Source of the DNA: Candidatus Nealsoniibacteriota bacterium
GTDB lineage: Bacteria; Patescibacteriota; Minisyncoccia; Minisyncoccales; CSSED10-335
Direction of reading: 5' to 3'
Assembly: GCA_003557585.1 (NCBI GenBank)
Contig: PWOE01000046.1
Location: forward strand, 1 to 6,110
DNA: 6,110 nt
Shown: positions 1 to 4,913 of the stretch, piece after piece
Layout of the letters: each line of letters opens with the position of its first letter
How positions within the stretch are numbered: the stretch's first letter is position 1
Translations under genes and position numbers: made by a program
Notes under the pieces: generated by a model
What the model was told of the DNA's origin: nothing
The model's input: only the letters and a program-made list of their open reading frames with translations
The model's database searches: none

Positions 1-702
1 CAAAGCGAAATGATGGAGCAGATCAACGATATGCTCGAAAAGGAGAAGGAAAAATCTGATAAATTATTGCTTAATGTTTTGCCCGGGCATATTGCCGACG
101 AGCTGAAGGTTCACGGGCACTCCATTACCCATACTTATCCAATGGTAAGTGTTCTGTTTATTGATTTTGTGGGTTTTTCAGAGGTGGCAGAAAAACTAGA
201 CCCGGAATTACTACTCAGGGATCTTCATTTTTATTTTGCCAATTTTGACGATGTGGTTAAGAAATATAATCTGGAAAAGATTAAAACCATTGGCGATGCT
301 TATATGTGTGCAGGGGGATTGCATGACAATGCCAATGAGAATAATGTGGCAGCCACAGTAATGGCAGCACTGGAGATCCGTGATTTTATTGAAGCAAACA
401 AGGAAGACAGATTATATACAGGAGAAAAAGCACTGGATTGCCGAATCGGCATAAACACCGGGCCTGTTGTTGCCGGGGTTGTGGGAAATACCAAATTTAC
501 CTTCGACATTTGGGGAACCACTGTTAATATTGCCAAACGAATGGAAGTTTCCTGTGAACCCGGCAGAGTAAATATTTCCGAATTTACCCATAACTATATC
601 CATGAAAGATTTCGGTGTGTCTCAAGGGGCTATATCTCAGGTAAACACAGACGAAACATGCAAATGTTTTATGTGGAAGGAGTTTATATTCCGAAATCAT
701 GA
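1..702 (+). CDS. Class III adenylate cyclase, C-terminal catalytic part (5' end outside window)
   Basis: The frame is open from the first base, so the N-terminal sensor region is missing. Residues here count from the Met at base 10. A charged helix (about 1-22), ending in an LLLNVLP-type motif, is the linker that usually joins a signalling domain to a class III cyclase. The catalytic domain follows (about 43-225). The metal-binding aspartates are D52 (in FIDFVGFS) and D96 (in IGDAYM). The base-selecting pair is K92 and D166 (in FDIWG), the combination of adenylate rather than guanylate cyclases. The transition-state residues N173 and R177 (in TVNIAKRME) are present. The domain therefore looks complete and active, making cAMP from ATP as a homodimer. 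The missing N-terminus could carry membrane, TPR or GAF-type input, which cannot be told. It converges on the next gene with 23 nt between them and no clear terminator. Confidence 0.93.
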   Translation, partial: QSEMMEQINDMLEKEKEKSDKLLLNVLPGHIADELKVHGHSITHTYPMVSVLFIDFVGFSEVAEKLDPELLLRDLHFYFANFDDVVKKYNLEKIKTIGDAYMCAGGLHDNANENNVAATVMAALEIRDFIEANKEDRLYTGEKALDCRIGINTGPVVAGVVGNTKFTFDIWGTTVNIAKRMEVSCEPGRVNISEFTHNYIHERFRCVSRGYISGKHRRNMQMFYVEGVYIPKS

Positions 703-725
703 GCTTTCTATCCCTGCATTCTTTA

Positions 726-1283
726 TCAGAAACTGAATAGCCAAACTCCATTGCCAAGAAGAAAAATTCCTGCGATCAGTTCCAGTTTCCATCCCAGGTT
801 ATCTCCAAATTGATTGCCGAAAATAAGCCCGCTAAAGGAAAGAAGTAACACTGAGAGTGCCAGCGCAATTGAATATCGCATGGCATTAAGCTCAAGAAAC
901 CTGACGGCAATTCCCATAAAAAGTATATTCATACCCAGGGCAAGGGCAAGGGCAAAAATCACCGGAATTTCATTGATGTCGAATATTTTTTTGCTTGCTT
1001 TTTTTTGCCAGGCATGCAGGATCATGCGGAAACCGGTTATAGCAAAAAATAAAAAAGCGATGGATTCAGGTTTATAATCAAACCGGTTTATGAGAAGAGA
1101 TGCAAGATAGTAACCTATCCAGGTAAGAATAAATGTTGAAATGGCGAAAATAAGTGCTGCCTTCATGGGTGTGCCCCGCTTAACAACCCCGTCTCCGATT
1201 CCGTTACTTGCGCTTACCGAAAAATGAACCATGCTGAGCATCACTGGAAGCAAAAAGTAAAATATGGTTACATATAATGCCAT
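726..1283 (-). CDS. MntP-family (DUF204-like) six-helix membrane protein lacking the MntP acidic residues
   Basis: This 185-residue protein is almost wholly hydrophobic, with about six membrane segments (roughly 3-25, 41-64, 72-92, 107-130, 135-158 and 166-184). By eye it aligns end to end with the manganese exporter MntP, about 188 residues: SMVHFSVS with SMDAFAAS, RFLELN with AFLQVN, and the C-terminal GKKAEILGG-like helix with GWKLELIAG. Acidic residues considered important in E. coli MntP are replaced: D16 by V19, E40 by T50 and D118 by N119. The acidic loop between helices 3 and 4 is basic here (QKKASKK). The fold is fairly safe, but manganese export should not be assumed. The start is ATG at 1283, two bases after the stop of the methionine sulfoxide reductase gene, so the two are surely cotranscribed and probably translationally coupled. 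Confidence 0.72.
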   Translation of the reverse strand: MALYVTIFYFLLPVMLSMVHFSVSASNGIGDGVVKRGTPMKAALIFAISTFILTWIGYYLASLLINRFDYKPESIAFLFFAITGFRMILHAWQKKASKKIFDINEIPVIFALALALGMNILFMGIAVRFLELNAMRYSIALALSVLLLSFSGLIFGNQFGDNLGWKLELIAGIFLLGNGVWLFSF

Positions 1284-1285
1284 GA

Positions 1286-1768
1286 TCAGCTCTTTATGTT
1301 TATTTCCTTTATTTGAACCAGGCTCAAAATCTTTTCAAGACCTTCACGGTCGGTTTCATCAAAAGAAGCAAGATCCTTACTGTCAACATCCAGCACTCCT
1401 ATAATTTTGTCATTTGTATTTCGCAGGGGGATTACAATTTCGCTGTTGGAACGGCTGTCGCAGGCAATATGACCCGGAAATTCATGTACGTTAGTTACCA
1501 CCATCGATTTTTGCTCATTAATGGATGCCCAGCAAACGCCGGTATCTTTTGCAAGTAGTTGGCAGGCAGCAGGCCCCTGATAAGGTCCTGCAATGAGCTC
1601 CCCATTGTCAAGAAAATAGAAACCGGTCCAGAAAAAATAATCCATCTTGTGGTGTAAAACTGCCACAATAGTAGCCAGTTTGGATAGAGTATTTCCGGGC
1701 TTTTTTAGCAGACCTTTCAGTTGATCATGCATGCGTTGGTATCGCCCTGCTTTTTGTTTTGTGTTCAT
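1286..1768 (-). CDS. msrC: Free methionine-(R)-sulfoxide reductase (fRMsr, GAF domain)
   Basis: The 160-residue protein is a single GAF domain matching the E. coli YebR/MsrC type. It reduces free (not protein-bound) L-methionine-R-sulfoxide in the cytosol, using thioredoxin as electron donor. The three family cysteines are present as C69 (GPAAC), C79 (GVC) and C103 (HIACDSRSNSEIV). Their spacing of 10 and 24 residues equals that of C84, C94 and C118 in E. coli. Other family blocks are the FFWTGFYFL stretch at 45-53, GPYQG at 61-65 and IIGVLDVDS at 122-130. The start is the ATG at 1768; a shorter start would cut into the first helix. It is the first gene of a tight pair with the MntP-like membrane protein. 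A 229-nt gap separates it from upstream tnaA on the same strand, so it may have its own promoter, but no convincing one was seen. Confidence 0.9.
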   Translation of the reverse strand: MNTKQKAGRYQRMHDQLKGLLKKPGNTLSKLATIVAVLHHKMDYFFWTGFYFLDNGELIAGPYQGPAACQLLAKDTGVCWASINEQKSMVVTNVHEFPGHIACDSRSNSEIVIPLRNTNDKIIGVLDVDSKDLASFDETDREGLEKILSLVQIKEINIKS

Positions 1769-1813
1769 AGGGTTAATTGTTTCTGTCTGTTTAACTTGTA
1801 GCTGTTTATTTAA

Positions 1814-1841
1814 TCAGGGATGATTCAAAGTCATTCCCTGA
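1814..1841. repeat. Short inverted repeat between tnaA and msrC
   Basis: TCAGGGA-TGA at 1814-1823 pairs with TCA-T-TCCCTGA at 1831-1841, giving 7 bp plus 3 bp with one bulged base and a 7-nt loop. It lies about 45 nt upstream of the msrC start and about 155 nt past the tnaA stop. No T-run follows on either strand, so a standard intrinsic terminator is unlikely. An operator for msrC, or an mRNA-end stabilising hairpin for tnaA, would both fit. Its left arm overlaps the start of the possible ORF at 1820. Confidence 0.4.
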
Positions 1842-1909
1842 CATTACAAATTCCGGATGCTGAGCAATTAGATAAACTCATTGCAATACCTGTCGAAGCG
1901 TATGAATAA
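1820..1909 (+). CDS. Possible 29-residue peptide or gene remnant
   Basis: This ATG-started frame has the composition of a real protein N-terminus: a beta-like stretch (SLTLQIPD) followed by an amphipathic helix (AEQLDKLIAIPVEAYE), then TAA. Small Bacteroidota antitoxins and related orphan proteins often begin in a similar way, but no family can be named. After the TAA the same frame runs on for 14 codons (LSDIQLSFQQAQRP) before another stop, which would fit a decayed longer gene. It is on the + strand between two minus-strand genes, and its 3' part coincides with the inverted repeat at 1889-1940. Chance remains a real possibility at this length. Confidence 0.28.
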   Translation: MIQSHSLTLQIPDAEQLDKLIAIPVEAYE

Positions 1910-1940
1910 CTATCTGATATTCAATTGTCGTTTCAACAGG
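1889..1940. repeat. Imperfect long inverted repeat, REP-like
   Basis: CCTGTCGAAGCG at 1889-1900 pairs with CGTTTCAACAGG at 1929-1940: 12 positions with one mismatch and one G-T pair. Inside it, TGAATA at 1903-1908 pairs with TATTCA at 1918-1923, so the whole can fold as one stem of about 52 nt. The right half also contains a separate 6-bp palindrome (GTCGTT at 1927-1932, AACGAC at 1944-1949). The CCTGTCGAA / TTCAACAGGCTCAACGACC wording resembles short dispersed intergenic repeats found in many bacteria. Within this window it occurs only here, so its repeat status is inferred. It could act as an mRNA end structure for tnaA, which is read through it on the minus strand. Confidence 0.42.
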
Positions 1941-1997
1941 CTCAACGACCATAAATCACTTAGTGCTATTAACAAGCAATTTGACTAACTTGTTTGC

Positions 1998-3374
1998 TCA
2001 GACCCTTTCCAACTCAACCGTAAAATGCCTCATGATAGTAGCTTCTGATATGATTTTGAATCCTTTGGTAATACTTTCGCGTCTTTCCCAGATATTGGCA
2101 AGTGCTGCTGCTATATAATCCATGTGATTATTAGTGTATACCCTGCGGGGTATGGCCAAACGCAGAAGCTCAAGTTTGGGGTAACGGTTTTGTCTTGTAA
2201 GCGGATTACGGTCGGCGAGTAATGTACCAATCTCTACCCCTCTTACACCAGATTCAATATATAACTCAATGGCAAGTGTTTGTGCCTGGTATTCCTCTTT
2301 GGGAACATTGGGCAAAAACTTTTTGGCATCCACAAAAACAGCATGTCCGCCTGTAGGTTCCTGTATAGGAATGCCATAGCTGCGCAGTTTGTCGCCCAGG
2401 TATGCCACCTGTCCGATTCGGGCTTCAAGGTAATCAAATTCAGTTCCTTCCATAAGTCCCTGTGCAAGGGCACCCAGATCGCGACCGGCAAGTCCGCCAT
2501 AGGTAAGGTAACCTTCGTACATGATATTAAATATACTTGCCTTGTCAAACAGAGCTTTGTCGCGCAGGGCAATAAATCCACCGATATTAACTATGGCGTC
2601 CTTTTTACTGCTCATTGTTGCACCATCCACATAAGAGAACATTTCTTTCACAATTTCCCTGACGGTTTTGTTTTCATAGCCTTTTTCACGGGTTTTAATG
2701 AAATAGGCATTTTCAGCAAACCTTGCCGCATCAAAAATACACATGATACCATACTTTTTGCAAAGTGCTGAAACATCGCGAATGTTTTCCATGGAAACCG
2801 GTTGACCACCTGAAGTGTTGCAGGTAACTGTAATGATGCAAAGAGGGATTTTTTCTTGGGGATACTTCTTGAAAATACCCTCCAGTTTTCCAAGGTCAAT
2901 ATTTCCCTTGAAAGGGTGAAATTCAGATGTATGGCAGGCCTCATCAATTGTGCAGTCAAAAGCTCTTGCACGCCGGTATTCAATGTGCCCTTTGGTGGTG
3001 TCGAAGTGTGAGTTTCCTGGTACCACATCTCTTTCTTTTATCAGAGCAGAAAACAACACATTTTCAGCAGCACGCCCCTGGTGCGTGGGTAAAAAGTAGG
3101 GCATCCCCAGTAATTCAAATATGGTGTTTTTTAATTTGTAAAAAGAAAGTGAACCAGCGTAGCTTTCATCGCCAAGCATGATTTCCGACCATTGATAATG
3201 GCTCATAGCTCCGGTTCCTGAATCAGTAAGCAGGTCAACAAAAACCCGGTCGCTTCGCAGGTTGAACAAATTGTAACGGGCATCTTTGATCCATTGTTCT
3301 CGCTCTTCGCGACTGCTTCGATATAGTGGTTCTACTACCTTAATTTTGTAAGGTTCTGCATAGGGTAATTCCAT
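1998..3374 (-). CDS. tnaA: Tryptophanase (tryptophan indole-lyase), PLP-dependent
   Basis: TnaA splits L-tryptophan into indole, pyruvate and ammonia in the cytosol; known homologues also act on cysteine and serine. The 458-residue length fits the family. The PLP lysine is K258 in MSSKKD, the pyridine-binding aspartate is D215 in FDAARFAENAYF, and the substrate-carboxylate arginine is R405 in LLRLAIPRR. Three positions separate it from tyrosine phenol-lyase: D125 (HFDTT; Thr in TPL), I382 (VEIG; Arg381 in TPL) and H450 (MRHFT; Phe448 in TPL). All three are of tryptophanase type. The start is ATG at 3374 (MELPYAEPYKIK), which matches the usual family N-terminus. The frame stays open to a TTG at 3461, but those 29 residues look unlike the family. 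It is divergent from cysE across 569 nt. No tnaC-like Trp leader peptide was found upstream. Confidence 0.95.
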   Translation of the reverse strand: MELPYAEPYKIKVVEPLYRSSREEREQWIKDARYNLFNLRSDRVFVDLLTDSGTGAMSHYQWSEIMLGDESYAGSLSFYKLKNTIFELLGMPYFLPTHQGRAAENVLFSALIKERDVVPGNSHFDTTKGHIEYRRARAFDCTIDEACHTSEFHPFKGNIDLGKLEGIFKKYPQEKIPLCIITVTCNTSGGQPVSMENIRDVSALCKKYGIMCIFDAARFAENAYFIKTREKGYENKTVREIVKEMFSYVDGATMSSKKDAIVNIGGFIALRDKALFDKASIFNIMYEGYLTYGGLAGRDLGALAQGLMEGTEFDYLEARIGQVAYLGDKLRSYGIPIQEPTGGHAVFVDAKKFLPNVPKEEYQAQTLAIELYIESGVRGVEIGTLLADRNPLTRQNRYPKLELLRLAIPRRVYTNNHMDYIAAALANIWERRESITKGFKIISEATIMRHFTVELERV

Positions 3375-3463
3375 AGCAAATAATTTGTTTTGATTAAAAA
3401 TATGGGTAATTAAGAAAAAAAGGATTGTTTGCCCGCGAAGTTGGCGTGCAGAAAAAGGCAAAA

Positions 3464-3562
3464 TCAGTAGGTGTCGCGACGTTTGATATTGCGATACAGG
3501 TATTCCAGTATATTGGAGTTGGAGAAATACACTTCGTAGACTTTAATTGTTGTTTGGCAAAT
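3464..3562 (-). other. Short coding-like segment upstream of tnaA: gene remnant or leader peptide
   Basis: Between a TAA and the TGA at 3466-3464 lies an open frame of 32 codons without ATG. Its second half reads like a true protein end (SNSNILEYLYRNIKRRDTY), is rich in tyrosine and arginine, and uses more G and C than the AT-rich DNA around it. A GTG at 3532 could start a 22-residue version. It might be the tail of a lost gene that once preceded tnaA, or a leader peptide in the tnaA 5' untranslated region. There is no Trp codon, and no terminator follows before tnaA, so tnaC-type attenuation is not supported. The high-GC patch also holds the 8-bp palindrome GTCGCGAC at 3473-3480. Confidence 0.22.
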
Positions 3563-3565
3563 TTA
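3558..3565 (-). promoter_or_regulatory. Candidate tnaA promoter, Bacteroidota -7 element
   Basis: Read on the minus strand, TAAATTTG is an exact match to the Bacteroidota -7 consensus TAnnTTTG. No TTTG lies at the usual -33 distance; the nearest upstream TTTG (minus strand of 3595-3598) is 29 nt away, so the match is only partial. If used, transcription would begin near 3552, leaving a 5' untranslated region of about 175 nt before the tnaA ATG. An AATTGAA/TTCAATT inverted repeat at 3600-3606 and 3622-3628 sits 35-60 bp upstream of it and could be a regulator site. Confidence 0.42.
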
Positions 3566-3689
3566 TAAAAAAATGAACAATATGCTGCATGTAACAAACA
3601 ATTGAACTTATATTACTTTAATTCAATTAGGGCAGAAAGACAAGATGTTATACTATAAACACTTAAAACTTTCATACGGTTGTTAATGT

Positions 3690-3735
3690 TTTTTTTGTAA
3701 TTCATAATCTTCTTCAGGATTTTTTTGTAACTTTA
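3690..3735 (+). promoter_or_regulatory. Candidate promoter region of the cysE leader, with an 11-bp direct repeat
   Basis: TTTTTTTGTAA occurs twice, at 3690-3700 and 3720-3730, exactly 30 bp apart, about three helical turns. The second copy runs into TAACTTTA at 3728-3735, which matches the -7 consensus TAnnTTTG except for the last base. A start near 3740 would give a leader transcript with only about 14 nt before the Cys-rich ORF at 3754. There is no TTTG at a proper -33 spacing, so the promoter call is weak. The repeated T-tract could be a protein-binding site or simply low-complexity DNA. Confidence 0.33.
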
Positions 3736-3753
3736 TTTCTCAAAAGTCAATTT

Positions 3754-3825
3754 ATGGTTCATCCACGTATAAATAATACTGTTTGTTGTTGTACAATGAA
3801 AATATGTGCAATGTCAGGTCTATGA
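3754..3825 (+). CDS. Cysteine-rich leader peptide of the cysE attenuator (23 residues)
   Basis: ATG at 3754 opens a 23-codon frame ending with TGA at 3823-3825. Residues 11-13 are three consecutive cysteines, all TGT (3784-3792), and residue 18 is a fourth (3805-3807). Cysteine is normally rare, so four in 23, three in tandem, directly before an intrinsic terminator and the cysteine-synthesis gene cysE, is the hallmark of an amino acid attenuator. The peptide itself probably has no function; its translation would report the supply of charged tRNA-Cys. The Cys codons overlap the 5' arm of a hairpin (3787-3795), and the stop lies at the end of the antiterminator 5' arm, as attenuator geometry requires. 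The start region is A-rich (CAAAAG) without a strong Shine-Dalgarno site. I know no named family for this peptide. Polycysteine leader ORFs that respond to cysteine are known in mycobacteria. Confidence 0.72.
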   Translation: MVHPRINNTVCCCTMKICAMSGL

Positions 3826-3868
3826 TCCATAATTGAAATATGTTTTTAATTGATAGGCCCTTTCATTG
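3787..3868 (+). promoter_or_regulatory. Attenuator RNA: protector hairpin and antiterminator
   Basis: Two alternative folds can be drawn. Protector hairpin: 3787-3795 pairs with 3805-3813, nine pairs of which three are G-U, around a 9-nt loop; its 5' arm lies on the second and third Cys codons. Antiterminator: 3809-3823 pairs with 3853-3868 as 5 bp, a 2x2 internal loop, 3 bp, one bulged C (3858) and 5 bp. It is capped by an inner stem of 3831-3838 with 3844-3851, eight pairs including one G-U. The antiterminator 3' arm contains the whole 5' arm of the terminator (3859-3867), so the two cannot coexist. A ribosome stalled at 3784-3792 would cover to about 3799-3805, opening the protector but leaving 3809-3823 free. 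A ribosome at the stop codon would cover that arm and let the terminator form. Pairing was worked out by hand, without energy calculation. Confidence 0.6.
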
Positions 3869-3889
3869 AAAAATGAAAGGTTTTTTTTT
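3859..3889 (+). terminator. Intrinsic terminator upstream of cysE (attenuator terminator)
   Basis: CCTTTCATT at 3859-3867 and AATGAAAGG at 3872-3880 form a perfect 9-bp stem closed by a GAAA tetraloop, followed at once by nine T (3881-3889). It works only in the + direction, since there is no T-run on the other strand. No complete + strand gene precedes it, and cysE begins 54 nt downstream. It therefore makes sense only as the end of a short leader RNA or small RNA starting in 3700-3790. That placement is a main argument for the attenuator. Confidence 0.88.
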
Positions 3890-3943
3890 ATCGTCAAAAA
3901 AATTCAGAGCTAAAATCCGCAAAAATCCTAATTGGTAAATACA

Positions 3944-4777
3944 ATGGAAAAACTTGAAAAATTTATTGAAAAACTATATAACGATCATACAGCAGAAATA
4001 TGCCATATGCCTTGTAAAACAGACAGCAACAGGTTTGTGAATGAGGTAATACAACTGCTTTTTCCACTTGATGTTCCTCGCAATATGGATGAATATATGT
4101 TGCGTTTCAGAGACTCGGAATTGCAGTTCAGAAAATTGCTTATTCCCTTGAAATCTTTACTCAAAGATGAACCTCGCGATATTCTGGATTCATTTTACCA
4201 TGCCCTTCCGGGAATTTATGAAAAACTGCGTATGGATGCAGAATCCATTTACAAGTTTGATCCTGCAGCTGCAAGTGTGCAGGAAGTTGTGCATGCTTAT
4301 CCGGGTTTTTATGCCATTACCGTATATCGTATTTCCCATCAACTGGTTAAGCAAAAAGTGCCTGTATTGCCAAGGGTAATTTCAGAATATGCCCATGGCC
4401 GCACTGGCATTGATATAAATCCGGCAGCCAAAATAGGGGATAACTTTTTTATTGACCATGGCACTGGAGTGGTTATTGGAGAGACCACAGATATTGGTGA
4501 GAATGTAAAAATTTACCAGGGAGTAACGCTTGGTGCTCTTACCGTCGAGAAATCTCTGGCCGCAACAAAAAGGCATCCTACACTGGAGGATAATGTTATT
4601 ATATACGCAGGTAGTACTGTACTGGGAGGGAAAACTGTAATCGGGCGGGATTCGGTAATTGGGGGTAATGTATGGCTCACCGGGAGCGTGCCACCAAACT
4701 CTGTGGTATATCATAAAAGTGAAATAAAAATTCGTTCGGGAAAGAATTTTCCTGAACCCTTGAACTTCGTTATATAA
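3944..4777 (+). CDS. cysE: Serine O-acetyltransferase
   Basis: CysE transfers acetyl from acetyl-CoA to L-serine, giving O-acetylserine, the first step of cysteine synthesis. The 277-residue protein has an N-terminal helical domain (about 1-145) and a C-terminal left-handed beta-helix of hexapeptide repeats (about 150-258). Active-site residues are D157 (TGIDINP), H172 (FIDHGTGVVIGE) and H211 (KRHP), with D157 and H172 15 apart as D143 and H158 are in E. coli. The loop LGALTVEKSLAATKRHP is longer than the GGTGK loop of short CysE and matches the long type I know from Bacteroidota. The chain ends in NFVI; a C-terminal Ile is what inserts into the CysK active site in the cysteine synthase complex. 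ATG at 3944 is preferred over the in-frame TTG at 3932. Expression is probably set by the attenuator ending 54 nt upstream. cysK follows after 133 nt. Confidence 0.95.
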   Translation: MEKLEKFIEKLYNDHTAEICHMPCKTDSNRFVNEVIQLLFPLDVPRNMDEYMLRFRDSELQFRKLLIPLKSLLKDEPRDILDSFYHALPGIYEKLRMDAESIYKFDPAAASVQEVVHAYPGFYAITVYRISHQLVKQKVPVLPRVISEYAHGRTGIDINPAAKIGDNFFIDHGTGVVIGETTDIGENVKIYQGVTLGALTVEKSLAATKRHPTLEDNVIIYAGSTVLGGKTVIGRDSVIGGNVWLTGSVPPNSVVYHKSEIKIRSGKNFPEPLNFVI

Positions 4778-4857
4778 AGTAGTAACGGGATGAAGGAGCA
4801 ACGAACTAACATAATAACCCAATCCCGAATCGTTTTCAGTTCTCGGAATCTTCGCTG

Positions 4858-4913
4858 CAATAACCTAATAACTAATTAACTCAATAACTAGTTAACTTAA
4901 TAACCAAATAATG
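4858..4913 (+). repeat. Degenerate 8-bp tandem repeat ending on the cysK start codon
   Basis: Seven octamers in strict 8-bp register fill 4858-4913. The consensus is roughly yAATAACy; four copies keep AATAAC exactly, and the last copy carries the cysK ATG (4911-4913). Copies vary at one to three positions. The stretch has almost no G and would be unstructured RNA, which may help ribosome loading where Shine-Dalgarno sites are weak. The rest of the 133-nt gap (4778-4857) holds only a 6-bp inverted repeat with a 30-nt loop (CGGGAT at 4786-4791, ATCCCG at 4822-4827) and no T-run, so read-through from cysE to cysK is possible. Confidence 0.68.

Noticed and set aside
1971..1994. AACAAG/CTTGTT hairpin just past the tnaA stop as its terminator
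   Set aside because: Only a 6-bp AT-rich stem with a 12-nt loop and no T-run on the minus strand.
1998..3374. Tyrosine phenol-lyase instead of tryptophanase
   Set aside because: D125, I382 and H450 match tryptophanase; tyrosine phenol-lyase has Thr, Arg and Phe there.
3375..3461. N-terminal extension of TnaA by 29 residues to a TTG at 3461
   Set aside because: The extension looks unlike tryptophanase N-termini, while ATG at 3374 gives the usual MELP...EPYKIK start and normal length.
3375..3660. tnaC-type leader peptide for tnaA
   Set aside because: No minus-strand ORF with a suitably placed Trp codon near a Pro stop was found; the only Trp occurs within a 67-codon frame (3394-3597) that looks non-coding.
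3645..3686. 13-codon ORF ending in a Cys codon, considered as another leader peptide
   Set aside because: It has only one Cys codon, lies about 200 nt from the terminator, and has no hairpin overlapping it.
3787..3889. Independent small RNA or 6S-like RNA ending at the terminator
   Set aside because: Not excluded, but the tandem Cys codons, mutually exclusive folds and the position before cysE are explained better by attenuation; about 150 nt at most also seems short for 6S RNA.
3932..3943. TTG start for CysE at 3932
   Set aside because: ATG at 3944 is a normal start four codons later, and the extra residues add no family feature.
4382..4822. 146-codon open frame on the minus strand across cysE
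   Set aside because: It is antisense to clear CysE motifs and has no protein-like pattern of its own.
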